Under the pieces are notes generated by a model. That model worked only from the letters and a program-made list of their open reading frames with translations. It was not told where the DNA came from and made no database searches. From the NCBI GenBank assembly GCA_017983955.1, contig JAGOAJ010000013.1:1-64000 (forward strand): a stretch of DNA of 64,000 bases, in the 5' to 3' direction. Position numbers and translations under genes: made by a program. Every line of letters starts with the position of its first letter. Positions within the stretch are counted from its first letter, which is position 1. This stretch comes from Burkholderiaceae bacterium. Its GTDB lineage: Bacteria; Pseudomonadota; Gammaproteobacteria; Burkholderiales; Burkholderiaceae_B. Positions 18,266-29,668 of this stretch are shown here, piece after piece.

Positions 18266-21200
18266 GTGCGGCTGACTCAAATAAAACTTGCGGGTTTCAA
18301 ATCATTTGTCGATCCGACCGTCATACCCACGCCTAGTCAATTGGTGGGTGTGGTCGGACCTAATGGCTGTGGAAAATCCAATATCATCGACGCAGTGCGC
18401 TGGGTCTTGGGTGAAACTCGCGCGTCGGAACTGCGCGGCGAATCGATGCAGGACGTCATATTCAACGGTTCAGGGCAGCGCAAGCCCGCAGGGCGGGCCT
18501 CGGTAGAGCTGGTATTTGATAATTCGGAAGGGCGGGGCGCTGGGCAATGGGCTACCTATACCGATATTTCTGTGCGCCGGGTGTTGACTCGCGATGGCAC
18601 CAGCAGCTATTTCGTCAATAACCAACAAGTGCGTAGACGTGATATCCATGACATTTTCATGGGCACGGGCTTGGGTACACGTGGCTATGCCATTATTGGC
18701 CAGGGCATGATCAATCGCCTGATCGAGGCGCGCCCGGAAGAACTGCGTGTCTACCTTGAAGAAGCCGCTGGCGTGTCGCGCTACAAAGAGCGCCGCCGTG
18801 AAACAGAAAACCGGCTGGCCGATACACGCGAAAATTTAACGCGGCTGGACGGTATCCTGCGTGAACTGGGCAGCCAGCTGGAACGCCTGGAGGCCCAGGC
18901 CGAAGTTGCACAACGTTATCGCAGCCTGCAGACTGATGGCGAACAAAAGCAGCACGCCTTGTGGTTGCTTAAAGAGGTGAACGCCCGTGAAGATCAACAG
19001 GCGCGCTATCTGGCCATAGAGCAGGCCCAAACTGAATTGGAAGCCGCCATGGCGGGCCTGCGCGCCAGCGAAAGCGCGCTGGAAACCCAGCGCCAGGCGC
19101 ATTATGCCGCAGGCGATGCCGTTCACGCAGCGCAGGGCCAGCTCTTCGAGGCGGGCGCCCAGGTCAGTCGCCTGGAGGCTGAAATTCGTCATGTGCTCGA
19201 TACCTCGAATCGTGTGCAGGCGCGTCAGTTGCACTTGCAGCAGCAACGTCAGGAATGGACAGAGCAACAGCGACACTGCACCCAGGAAATTGAAACGGCG
19301 CATGCGGAATCTGAACATGCGGCTATACACACGGAAGAAGCCCGCGCCAGGGTTGACGAGGCTCAAGATCGCTTGCCCGATATTGAGCAGGCGGTGCGCC
19401 AGGACGCTACGGGTCGTGATGAGTTACGGCGCGTGCTGGCCAAGCTGGAACAGGACTTGGCGTTGGTGGCGCAAACCCAGCGCGATGCCGATAGGCAATT
19501 ACAGACTCTTGAGCTACGCAAAGAACGCCTGCATCGCGAACTACGCGATGTACATGCCCCTGACGCGGCGGCTATAGCCAGACTGGCTGGCGATAGCGCC
19601 GCCATGACGACGCAGACCGACGAAGCGCAGGGCCGCCTGGCCGACCTTGAGGCACAGGCGCCACAACTGGACGAGCAGCGTCGCGAGGCACAGGCCGTAG
19701 CGCAGCAAGAGTCTCAGGCGGTAGCTAGATTGGACGCACGGCTGGCGGCCCTGAATAAACTGCAAGCCGATGTGCAAAAACAAGGTGCTTTGCAGCCCTG
19801 GCTGGAAAAGCACGAATTAGCTGGCTTGGGCCGCTTGTGGAAAAATCTGCATATACAGCCCGGCTGGGAAACAGCCCTGGAAGCCGTATTGCGGGAACGC
19901 ATGGCTGGGCTGGAAGTTAGGCAGTTGGATCATGTCCGGGCATTTTCTACCGATGCGCCACCTGCACGTCTAGCGTTTTATCAGTTGCCTGCTCAGCAGC
20001 CAGCGTCGTTAGTCCCATCACCCAGTGGTCTGGAGCCATTGGCTAACCTGCTGAATATTGCTAACCCTGAATTGCGCATCCTGGTGCAGGGTTGGCTGCA
20101 TCAGGTCTACATTTGCCACGATTTGGGCCAGGCGCTGGCCACGCGCGCACAACTGCCTCCGGGTGGCGTGTATGTCTTGAAGGAAGGCCACTTGGCGGAT
20201 AGTCATAGTGTGCGTTTCTATGCACCTGACTCCGAGCAGGCGGGCTTGCTGGCGCGTCAACAGGAAATTGAGCATTTACAGCACGACCTGAAAGCTCATC
20301 AGTTGATCGCGGATCAGGCTGTATCCGATGTGGCCAAGGCTGAAGCCGCGTGGCAACAGGTAACGACAGCCCTAGGCGTAGCTCGTACCCGTGCCGCTGA
20401 ACTGACGCGTCATCTGCACCAAATACAGCTGGAACATTCACGCTTGCAACAACAGGCCCAGCAGTCGCAAGAGCGTTCCACCCGCTTGCAAGAAGACATG
20501 GCCGAAGTGACCCTGCAAATGGAAGAACTCTTGGCCGGTAAAGAAGACGCCGAGGCCCGTTTCGAAACCATAGACATAGAGTTGGGCGAACATCAGGAAC
20601 GCTACGCCCAGGCCGAAATGTCGGGCGAGGCGCTGCACCAACGGGCTGAACAGGTGCGCCAGGAAATCCGCGACTTTGAGCGGGCTGTGCAGGAGTCCGA
20701 ATACGCCGAACGTACATTGCAGACTCGCATTGTCGATTTGCAGCGCAATTTGCAACTGGCACACGATCAGGCCAATAGGGCTCAGACCGAACTTGATGGC
20801 CTGCAGGGTGAACTGTTTGAACTGGACGTGTCTGTGTCGCAGGCTGCGTTGCAAGACGCCCTGGAACTTAGAGCCGAACGCGAAGAGGTGCTGACTCAGG
20901 CGCGTATTACCCTGGATAATCTGGCGGCGGTTTTGCGTGGCGCCGACGACCAAAGACTGGGCATAGAGCATTCCCTGGAGCCCAGGCGCGCGCGCATTAC
21001 AGAATTGCAATTACAGGAACAGGCTGCGCGCCTAGCGGTCGAGCAGTTCGCCCAACAACTGGACACCAAGCAAGTCGATAGACAACACTTGCAGCGCTTG
21101 CTGGACGACAGTCCCGAGGAATGGCGTCGCGCCCCTTGGCTGCAAGCGGAAGTGCAGCGCATTTCTCGTCAGATCGACGCTTTGGGTGCAGTAAACCTGG

Positions 21201-21796
21201 CGGCACTGGACGAACTGGCGACTGCACGCGAACGCAGTGGCTTTCTAAGCGCACAGCATCAGGACTTAAGCACCGCGATAGAAACGCTGGAAGACGCCAT
21301 ACGCAAGATCGATAAAGAAACTCGGGATCTGCTGCAAACTACGTTCGATGCGGTCAATCATCACTTTGGCGAACTCTTTCCTGTCCTTTTTGGTGGCGGA
21401 GAGGCTAAACTTTCGATTACGGGCGACGAGATACTGGATGCTGGGGTGCAGGTGATGGCGCAGCCGCCGGGCAAACGCAACAGCACCATACATTTATTGT
21501 CAGGTGGTGAAAAAGCGCTTACAGCGACGGCACTGGTATTTGCCTTGTTCAAGCTCAATCCAGCTCCGTTCTGTTTGCTGGACGAGGTCGATGCGCCTCT
21601 GGATGACGCAAATACCGAAAGGTATGCCAATCTGGTGCGCACCATGAGCGAACACACACAGTTTTTATTTATTTCTCACAATAAAATTGCAATGCAGATG
21701 GCCAGGCAGTTGGTAGGCGTTACCATGCAGGAACAGGGCGTTTCACGGATAGTGGCCGTCGATATCGACTCTGCCCTGCAATTGGCCGAGGTTTAA
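18266..21796 (+). CDS. smc: Chromosome segregation protein SMC
   Basis: A 1176-residue SMC ATPase that compacts and helps separate the chromosome. The N-terminal head has Walker A GPNGCGKSN and the family opening RLTQIKLAGFKSFVDPT. Two long Gln/Glu/Ala-rich coiled coils flank a hinge around residues 500-640, and the C-terminal head has LSGGEKALTA and LLDEVDAPLDDAN. The open frame extends to 18224, but the GTG at 18266 gives the family start. It heads the group smc-zipA-ligA. The kleisin genes scpA/scpB are not nearby. Confidence 0.96.
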   Translation: MRLTQIKLAGFKSFVDPTVIPTPSQLVGVVGPNGCGKSNIIDAVRWVLGETRASELRGESMQDVIFNGSGQRKPAGRASVELVFDNSEGRGAGQWATYTDISVRRVLTRDGTSSYFVNNQQVRRRDIHDIFMGTGLGTRGYAIIGQGMINRLIEARPEELRVYLEEAAGVSRYKERRRETENRLADTRENLTRLDGILRELGSQLERLEAQAEVAQRYRSLQTDGEQKQHALWLLKEVNAREDQQARYLAIEQAQTELEAAMAGLRASESALETQRQAHYAAGDAVHAAQGQLFEAGAQVSRLEAEIRHVLDTSNRVQARQLHLQQQRQEWTEQQRHCTQEIETAHAESEHAAIHTEEARARVDEAQDRLPDIEQAVRQDATGRDELRRVLAKLEQDLALVAQTQRDADRQLQTLELRKERLHRELRDVHAPDAAAIARLAGDSAAMTTQTDEAQGRLADLEAQAPQLDEQRREAQAVAQQESQAVARLDARLAALNKLQADVQKQGALQPWLEKHELAGLGRLWKNLHIQPGWETALEAVLRERMAGLEVRQLDHVRAFSTDAPPARLAFYQLPAQQPASLVPSPSGLEPLANLLNIANPELRILVQGWLHQVYICHDLGQALATRAQLPPGGVYVLKEGHLADSHSVRFYAPDSEQAGLLARQQEIEHLQHDLKAHQLIADQAVSDVAKAEAAWQQVTTALGVARTRAAELTRHLHQIQLEHSRLQQQAQQSQERSTRLQEDMAEVTLQMEELLAGKEDAEARFETIDIELGEHQERYAQAEMSGEALHQRAEQVRQEIRDFERAVQESEYAERTLQTRIVDLQRNLQLAHDQANRAQTELDGLQGELFELDVSVSQAALQDALELRAEREEVLTQARITLDNLAAVLRGADDQRLGIEHSLEPRRARITELQLQEQAARLAVEQFAQQLDTKQVDRQHLQRLLDDSPEEWRRAPWLQAEVQRISRQIDALGAVNLAALDELATARERSGFLSAQHQDLSTAIETLEDAIRKIDKETRDLLQTTFDAVNHHFGELFPVLFGGGEAKLSITGDEILDAGVQVMAQPPGKRNSTIHLLSGGEKALTATALVFALFKLNPAPFCLLDEVDAPLDDANTERYANLVRTMSEHTQFLFISHNKIAMQMARQLVGVTMQEQGVSRIVAVDIDSALQLAEV

Positions 21797-21834
21797 CAAA
21801 TGTATATACGTGAACGTTTACGACGGAACAGACT

Positions 21835-24896
<3,062 letters not shown>

Positions 24897-24912
24897 TCTA
24901 GGCAAGGAAGGT

Positions 24913-24942
24913 GGTGGATGGCAAACCTTGCTGCCATCCACC
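24913..24942. terminator. Hairpin between ligA and the parvulin gene
   Basis: An 11-bp perfect stem, ggtggatggca / tgccatccacc, with an 8-base loop sits between the convergent ligA and parvulin genes. Flanking T-runs are short, so it is probably a bidirectional terminator of moderate strength. Confidence 0.65.
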
Positions 24943-24952
24943 TAAAACTCAC

Positions 24953-25729
24953 TTATTTAATCGTGGCTGCTTTAATCAGGCCTTCCTGATATTGGGCTAG
25001 CTGCTGCTGACGCAGCATTTCTTCGATTTGTGGTTTCACTTCTTCCAGTGTGGGGAACTGAACTGGGCGCGCATCGTCGACTTGGATAATGTGCCAGCCA
25101 AACTGGGACTGCACAGGCGCTGCGCTAAGCTCGCCTTTTTTCATGTTTTCGACAGCACGGGCGAATTCAGGCACGTAGTTGCTGGTTGGAGCCCAGCCCA
25201 GATCGCCGCCATTTTGGCCACTACCAGGATCGATAGAGTCTTTTTTAGCAGCCGCATCGAAGGTGATTTTTTTGCTTTTTATAGCAGCAATCAGTTCTTC
25301 AGCTTTTTTCTGATCCTTGACCAGTATGTGGCGCAGCTTGTATTCCTGTACGCCAGCCTGGGCCTTTTTGATGGTGTCGTATTCGGCTTGAATCTTGGCG
25401 TCGGTGACTGGGTTCTTTTTCAGGAAGTCGGCCATCAGCGCGCGTACCAATATGCCCTGGCGTGCCAGTTCAACTTCTTGTTTCACGGCGGTCTGTTTGT
25501 CCAGACCTGCTTTTTCTGCAGCTTGCACGGCAACCATGCGGTTAATCATTTCCTGTTTGACCTGAGTACGCAGCTCGGGGGTGTCCTGAGCGCCCTGGCT
25601 GATCAGCAGGCTGACAAACTGGTCAAGGTTTTCTTGGGAAATGGCTTTGCCGTTAACGGTGGCAATGTTTTGCGCGTAAATAGGCAGCGCAATGGTGCAG
25701 GCGGCGGCAAAGACGGCGAGTCGTTTCAT
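24953..25729 (-). CDS. Periplasmic parvulin-type peptidyl-prolyl isomerase (Par27-like)
   Basis: A 258-residue exported protein with a signal peptide (MKRLAVFAAACTIALPIYAQ, AxA-like cleavage before Asn). It has SurA-like helical segments (NLDQFVSLLISQG, about 25-125) and one parvulin domain (LRHILVKDQKKAEEL, GGDLGWAP, FGWHIIQVDD, about 130-230). Length and layout match Bordetella Par27, a periplasmic chaperone and prolyl isomerase for outer-membrane and secreted proteins. It is the last gene of msrB-yciB-bolA-parvulin, and its ATG overlaps the bolA stop. Confidence 0.9.
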   Translation of the reverse strand: MKRLAVFAAACTIALPIYAQNIATVNGKAISQENLDQFVSLLISQGAQDTPELRTQVKQEMINRMVAVQAAEKAGLDKQTAVKQEVELARQGILVRALMADFLKKNPVTDAKIQAEYDTIKKAQAGVQEYKLRHILVKDQKKAEELIAAIKSKKITFDAAAKKDSIDPGSGQNGGDLGWAPTSNYVPEFARAVENMKKGELSAAPVQSQFGWHIIQVDDARPVQFPTLEEVKPQIEEMLRQQQLAQYQEGLIKAATIK

Positions 25730-26004
25730 AGAGTTCCTTCGGAAGTTCCGGCTTGGGCAACAATAGCCAAAGCGTGTATGGGAAAGGGCATTAAATCGTG
25801 TACGTGATCATACACAAGTCTGTGGCGGGCTAACGCCGAAAGTCCGATAAATTGTTGACAAGAAATAATAATACGAAAGTGGCTGGCGCCATCTTTGCTG
25901 CCGGCGTGGCCGACATGCAAGTGCGATTCATTAATGATTTCAAGTTGAGTGGGGTCTAATGCGGACAGCCTGTCGCGCAAAAGTATGGAGCGTTCGTCTG
26001 ACAT
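25726..26004 (-). CDS. bolA: BolA family protein
   Basis: A 92-residue BolA-fold protein. The motifs LEIINESHLHVGHAG and the later LARHRLVYD...PIHALAI are typical. Family members bind monothiol glutaredoxins and Fe-S clusters, and some act as stress-linked regulators of morphology. The conserved His in the SHLHVGH and IHAL segments are candidate cluster ligands. The start at 26004 is 5 bases after the yciB stop, and the end overlaps the parvulin gene by four bases, so this is a tight operon. Confidence 0.92.
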   Translation of the reverse strand: MSDERSILLRDRLSALDPTQLEIINESHLHVGHAGSKDGASHFRIIISCQQFIGLSALARHRLVYDHVHDLMPFPIHALAIVAQAGTSEGTL

Positions 26005-26009
26005 GGTAT

Positions 26010-26609
26010 CTAGTCCCTTGCGTCGTTGTGGGCCGCAGGCGGCGCAGTCAGGGCCGCCGGAACGGCCTCGGTGTCTTCTTTGATGTGTTTGCCCAGCCAG
26101 ATGGATTGCGCAACCACAAACAGCAGCAGCAGTATCATCAGTCCAAAGACCTTGAAGTTAACCCACTGCGATTCGGTGAAGTGACCGGAAAAAGCGACAT
26201 ACAGATTGAGACCACCTGAAATTATAAAAAACAGCGCCCAACTGTAATTAAGGCGAGTCCAGACGGCATCGGCAAGCTGAATTTGACCGCCCATCAGTTT
26301 CTGAATCAGGTTGCGGCCGGTGAACCAGCGTCCGCCCACCAGAATGGCGGCAAACATCCAGTACAGCACGGTGGGCTTCCATTTGATGAAGGCATCGTTC
26401 TGGAAAATCAAGGTCGCACCGCCAAAGACGATGATGACCGTCAGGTTGATCCAGTGCGTGGCCTCTATGGCTTTATTGCGGATTTTTAGCCAGGCGAACT
26501 GCGCCAAGCCAGCCACGATGGCGACAGCCGTCGCGGTAAAAATATCTGAAAATTTGAACGCAATAAAAAACAGTATTAGCGGAAATAGATCGAATAAGAA
26601 TTTTTTCAT
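26010..26609 (-). CDS. yciB: Inner-membrane septation protein A homolog (YciB)
   Basis: A 199-residue inner-membrane protein with five or six hydrophobic helices, starting [20 protein letters not shown], the family signature. Other family segments are [20 protein letters not shown] and [16 protein letters not shown]. YciB/IspA proteins influence cell envelope synthesis and septation, with an unclear mechanism. The C-terminal about 25 residues are a polar Ala-rich tail. The ATG overlaps the msrB stop (ATGA), so translation is coupled. Confidence 0.92.
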   Translation of the reverse strand: MKKFLFDLFPLILFFIAFKFSDIFTATAVAIVAGLAQFAWLKIRNKAIEATHWINLTVIIVFGGATLIFQNDAFIKWKPTVLYWMFAAILVGGRWFTGRNLIQKLMGGQIQLADAVWTRLNYSWALFFIISGGLNLYVAFSGHFTESQWVNFKVFGLMILLLLFVVAQSIWLGKHIKEDTEAVPAALTAPPAAHNDARD

Positions 26610-27001
26610 TCAGCGGGCTCAAACTGTAGGGATACCGAATTGATGCAGTAACGCAGTCCAGTAGGTGGGGGACCATCAGGGAACACATGGCCGAGATGGG
26701 CGTCGCAGACATTACACAGAATTTCAGTGCGTACCATACCGTGAGTGGTGTCGGTTTCCTCGCGTACGTTGGCGGGATCCAGGGCCTGGAAGTAGCTGGG
26801 CCAGCCACAACCCGCATCAAACTTGGTGTCCGAGGCAAACAGCGGGGTCTGACAGCACACGCAACGATAGATGCCGGGGGTGCTGGTGTCCCAATAACGT
26901 CCTGTAAATGGACGCTCAGTGCCTTTTTCCCGTGCTACGGCAAATTCTTCGGGAGTAAGCTGTTCGCGCCACTGTTCCGGCGTCTTGGTCACTTTGTTCA
27001 C
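26606..27001 (-). CDS. msrB: Peptide methionine-(R)-S-oxide reductase
   Basis: A 131-residue enzyme that reduces methionine-R-sulfoxide in proteins. Two zinc-binding CxxC pairs (CVCCQTPLF and [12 protein letters not shown]), CGWPSY, and the catalytic Cys in [11 protein letters not shown] are all present. The start codon is GTG at 27001 ([15 protein letters not shown]). It heads the minus-strand operon with yciB, bolA and the parvulin gene. A perfect 16-bp palindrome lies 20 bases upstream. Confidence 0.95.
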   Translation of the reverse strand: MNKVTKTPEQWREQLTPEEFAVAREKGTERPFTGRYWDTSTPGIYRCVCCQTPLFASDTKFDAGCGWPSYFQALDPANVREETDTTHGMVRTEILCNVCDAHLGHVFPDGPPPTGLRYCINSVSLQFEPAE

Positions 27002-27021
27002 ATTAATACCTATTGTGGTGT

Positions 27022-27037
27022 TGACTGATATCAGTCA
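27022..27037. promoter_or_regulatory. 16-bp perfect palindrome upstream of msrB (possible operator)
   Basis: The sequence tgactgatatcagtca is its own reverse complement and sits 20 bases upstream of the msrB start, where a dimeric regulator would overlap the promoter or leader. I do not recognise the motif. The rest of the 315-base divergent gap 27002-27316 is AT-rich and shows possible -35/-10 pairs toward livK (for example TTCATA at 27238 and TATAAC at 27260) and a ggag ribosome site at 27307. Confidence 0.5.
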
Positions 27038-27316
27038 TTATCTTAATCCAGATCACGGCAGCAGCAGTATTCATTCCTGTCATCTTACTTTCTGTGGCTT
27101 GTCTATGCAGGGTATCCCCTAAAAGACTTTGTATCTATTTTTGTCCATAATCGCGCCTGACACGCCAAATTCTTATAACCTTAAACTATTGCTGGAAAAC
27201 ACTAATGTTTTAAGGCGATTTGACGTGATACGATTATTTCATAAGTCCAGTGTATTTTGTATAACGTCACATACCGCTGCTATTCAGCGGACCCTGTATA
27301 TATCCCGGAGACAATA

Positions 27317-28486
27317 ATGCTTACTAAACAGTCAATTCGACTTTCCGTACTGGCAGGGGCTGTGGCCCTGGCCTTGCCCTTGATGGCGTCGGCGCAAATT
27401 AAAATCGGCGTCACAGTTGCTGCTACCGGCCCGGCTGCCTCGCTAGGTATCCCAGAACGCAATACTGTCTCGCTGTTGCCTACGGAAGTAGCTGGCCAGA
27501 AGATTGAATACATCGTGTTGGACGATGGCACCGACACTACGGTAGCCGTCAAGAACATGCGTAAGCTCATCACTGAAGACAAAGTCGATGTGGTGGTAGG
27601 TACTTCGGTGACTCCAGGTTCGCTGGCCATGGTAGACGTAGCTGGCGAAACCAAAACGCCTATGATCAGCGTAGCGGCCAACGCCAAAATTGTTGAGCCA
27701 GTCGAAGGCGCTAGGCAGTGGGTATTCAAAACCCCACAGAACGACCAGTTGATGGCTGGCGCATTGGCTGACGCCATGGCCAAGCAGGGCGTTAAGACCA
27801 TAGGTTTTATTGGCTATAACGACGCCTACGGCGAAGGTTGGCTGCACGTCATGACCGAAGCCGCCAAGGCTAAGGGCATAGAAATGGTGGCTGTTGAACG
27901 CTATGGCCGCACAGATACCAGTGTTACTGGTCAGGTCCTGAAACTGACTGCTGCCAAGCCAGACGGTATTTTGGTGGCTGGTTCCGGCACGCCAGTTGCC
28001 TTGCCGCAAAGCGAACTCAAAGCGCGTGGCTACAAAGGCATCATGTACCAGACCCACGGCGCCGCCAATAACGACGTACTACGTGTTTGCGGCAAAGATT
28101 GCAACGATATGATCTTGCCCGCAGGTCCTTTGTTGGTCGCTGCACAACTGCCTGACAGCAATCCTGTCAAGAAAAGCGCCCTGGAATACAAGGAGAAATA
28201 CGAAGCCAAATATGGCGAAGGCACCATCAATACTTTTGGTGGCCACATGTGGGATGCCGGCCTCTTGATTTCCACAGCCATTCCAGCGGCTTTGAAAACT
28301 GGTGCCAAGCCAGGTACTCCTGAATTCCGTCAGGCGATGCGTGACGCTATCGAGCAAATCAAAGACTTGCCCGCTTCGCAAGGCGTATTCAACATGAGCC
28401 CTACCGATCACGCCGGCTTTGACGAACGTGCGCGCGTCATGGTCAAGGTGGTGGATGGCAAATGGACTTACCAGCCTGATCTGTAA
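27317..28486 (+). CDS. Liv-type ABC transporter substrate-binding protein (system 1)
   Basis: A 389-residue periplasmic binding protein with a signal peptide (MLTKQSIRLSVLAGAVALAL...MASAQ), then the type I binding fold (IKIGVTVAATGPAASLG, VDVVVGTSVTPGSLAM, GFIGYNDAYGEGW, FGGHMWDAGLL). Such proteins bind branched-chain or other amino acids, amides or aromatic acids, and I cannot assign the ligand. The frame is open from 27257, but the ATG at 27317 has a GGAG 7 bases ahead and begins the signal peptide. It is the first gene of a five-function operon: binding protein, LivH, LivM-LivG fusion, LivF. Confidence 0.92.
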   Translation: MLTKQSIRLSVLAGAVALALPLMASAQIKIGVTVAATGPAASLGIPERNTVSLLPTEVAGQKIEYIVLDDGTDTTVAVKNMRKLITEDKVDVVVGTSVTPGSLAMVDVAGETKTPMISVAANAKIVEPVEGARQWVFKTPQNDQLMAGALADAMAKQGVKTIGFIGYNDAYGEGWLHVMTEAAKAKGIEMVAVERYGRTDTSVTGQVLKLTAAKPDGILVAGSGTPVALPQSELKARGYKGIMYQTHGAANNDVLRVCGKDCNDMILPAGPLLVAAQLPDSNPVKKSALEYKEKYEAKYGEGTINTFGGHMWDAGLLISTAIPAALKTGAKPGTPEFRQAMRDAIEQIKDLPASQGVFNMSPTDHAGFDERARVMVKVVDGKWTYQPDL

Positions 28487-28509
28487 ACGGTACGTAGACT
28501 GTGTTGTTC

Positions 28510-28553
28510 TGCCGTTGCTTATTTACCCTCAAGGGGGCAGGTAGGTAACGGCA
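28510..28553 (+). promoter_or_regulatory. Stem-loop between binding protein and permease genes (system 1)
   Basis: A 7-bp outer stem, tgccgtt / aacggca, encloses a second short stem (tacc / ggta). There is no T-run. Such intercistronic hairpins often protect the abundant upstream binding-protein message while lowering expression of the permease genes. A comparable hairpin occurs in system 2 at 34962-34999. Confidence 0.5.
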
Positions 28554-28608
28554 TCGGTATTTTTGCCCCGCCCGCTATCCAGGCCAGGCGTTTTTCAAAC
28601 CTGTTGTT

Positions 28609-29661
28609 ATGGTGTTGTCCGATATGGATTCAACAATAATACTGATCCTGCTGCAAGATGGCGTCATGAATGGCGCCATTTATGCCTTGCTGGGACTTGC
28701 CCTGGTGCTGGTGTTTGTCGTTACCCGCGTCATTTTTATCCCCCAAGGGGAGTTTGTCGCTTTTGGCGCCTTGACCTTGGCTTTTATGGTGAACGGACGC
28801 GTGCCTGGCACAGTCACACTGTTGCTGATTGCTGGCGCATTGGTGTTTACTGTCGAAGTCATTGCCGCTATACGCACTAAAAACTGGACCGGCATAGGTA
28901 AAACTTTTGCCTGGACCGTGATATTGCCCGTGGGCTTGTATCTGTTGGCCCCCTACGTAGTCAGCAACCATACGGCGCTTTGGCTGAACGTGTTGTTTTC
29001 CATGGCCCTGGTGGTACCTTTAGGGCCCATGTTGTATCGCTTGGCTTATCAGCCAGTGGCCGAGGCCAGCGTACTGGTGCTGCTTATCGTCTCGGTCGCG
29101 GTGCACTTTGCCTTGACCGGTCTGGCCCTGGTGTTCTTTGGCGCCGAAGGCTGGCGTACTCCCCCCTTCATGGAAGGCACGGTAGAGATGGGTGCGGTCA
29201 GCTGGTCTGCGCAAACCTTTTTTGTCCTGGGTACCTGCGTGGTTCTGATCCTGGGACTATGGGTGTTTTTCGGTAAAACCCTGTATGGCCGCGCATTGCG
29301 CGCCACAGCGGTGAATCGTCGCGGAGCTCGCCTGGTGGGTATCAGCACCAATATGTCGGGTAGTCTGACCTTTACGTTGGCGGCAGGCATAGGCGCGCTG
29401 TCAGGCATGCTGATTGCGCCAGTGACCACGGTGTATTACGACACTGGCTTCCTGATTGGCCTGAAGGGCTTTGTTGCGGCTATTTTTGGTGGGCTGATCA
29501 GTTATCCAATTGCCGCCGCAGGTGCGCTGTTTGTAGGAATACTAGAGGCATTTTCGTCGTTTTGGGCCAGCGCCTACAAAGAGGTTATTGTGTTTACCTT
29601 GATTATTCCCGTGCTGTTATGGCGTTCCTTTGGCTCGATACATATCGACGACGAGGAGTAA
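28609..29661 (+). CDS. Liv-type ABC transporter permease, LivH-like (system 1)
   Basis: A 350-residue inner-membrane permease with about eight or more hydrophobic helices. Family features are LLQDGVMNGAIYALLGLALVL at the start and FFGKTLYGRALRATAVNRRGARLVGI, the cytoplasmic loop that contacts the ATPases, followed by LAAGIGALSGML. It has an insertion of about 50 residues in the region 75-125 (KNWTGIGKTFAWTVILPVGL) relative to a typical 290-residue LivH. The start may be ATG 28609 or ATG 28624. The next gene starts 7 bases after the stop. Confidence 0.9.
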   Translation: MVLSDMDSTIILILLQDGVMNGAIYALLGLALVLVFVVTRVIFIPQGEFVAFGALTLAFMVNGRVPGTVTLLLIAGALVFTVEVIAAIRTKNWTGIGKTFAWTVILPVGLYLLAPYVVSNHTALWLNVLFSMALVVPLGPMLYRLAYQPVAEASVLVLLIVSVAVHFALTGLALVFFGAEGWRTPPFMEGTVEMGAVSWSAQTFFVLGTCVVLILGLWVFFGKTLYGRALRATAVNRRGARLVGISTNMSGSLTFTLAAGIGALSGMLIAPVTTVYYDTGFLIGLKGFVAAIFGGLISYPIAAAGALFVGILEAFSSFWASAYKEVIVFTLIIPVLLWRSFGSIHIDDEE

Positions 29662-29668
29662 ACCGACC

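Noticed and set aside
20061-21010. Long minus-strand ORFs opposite smc (190 and 233 residues)
   Set aside because: They arise from the biased codons of the coiled coil. Pro/Arg-rich translation without motifs.
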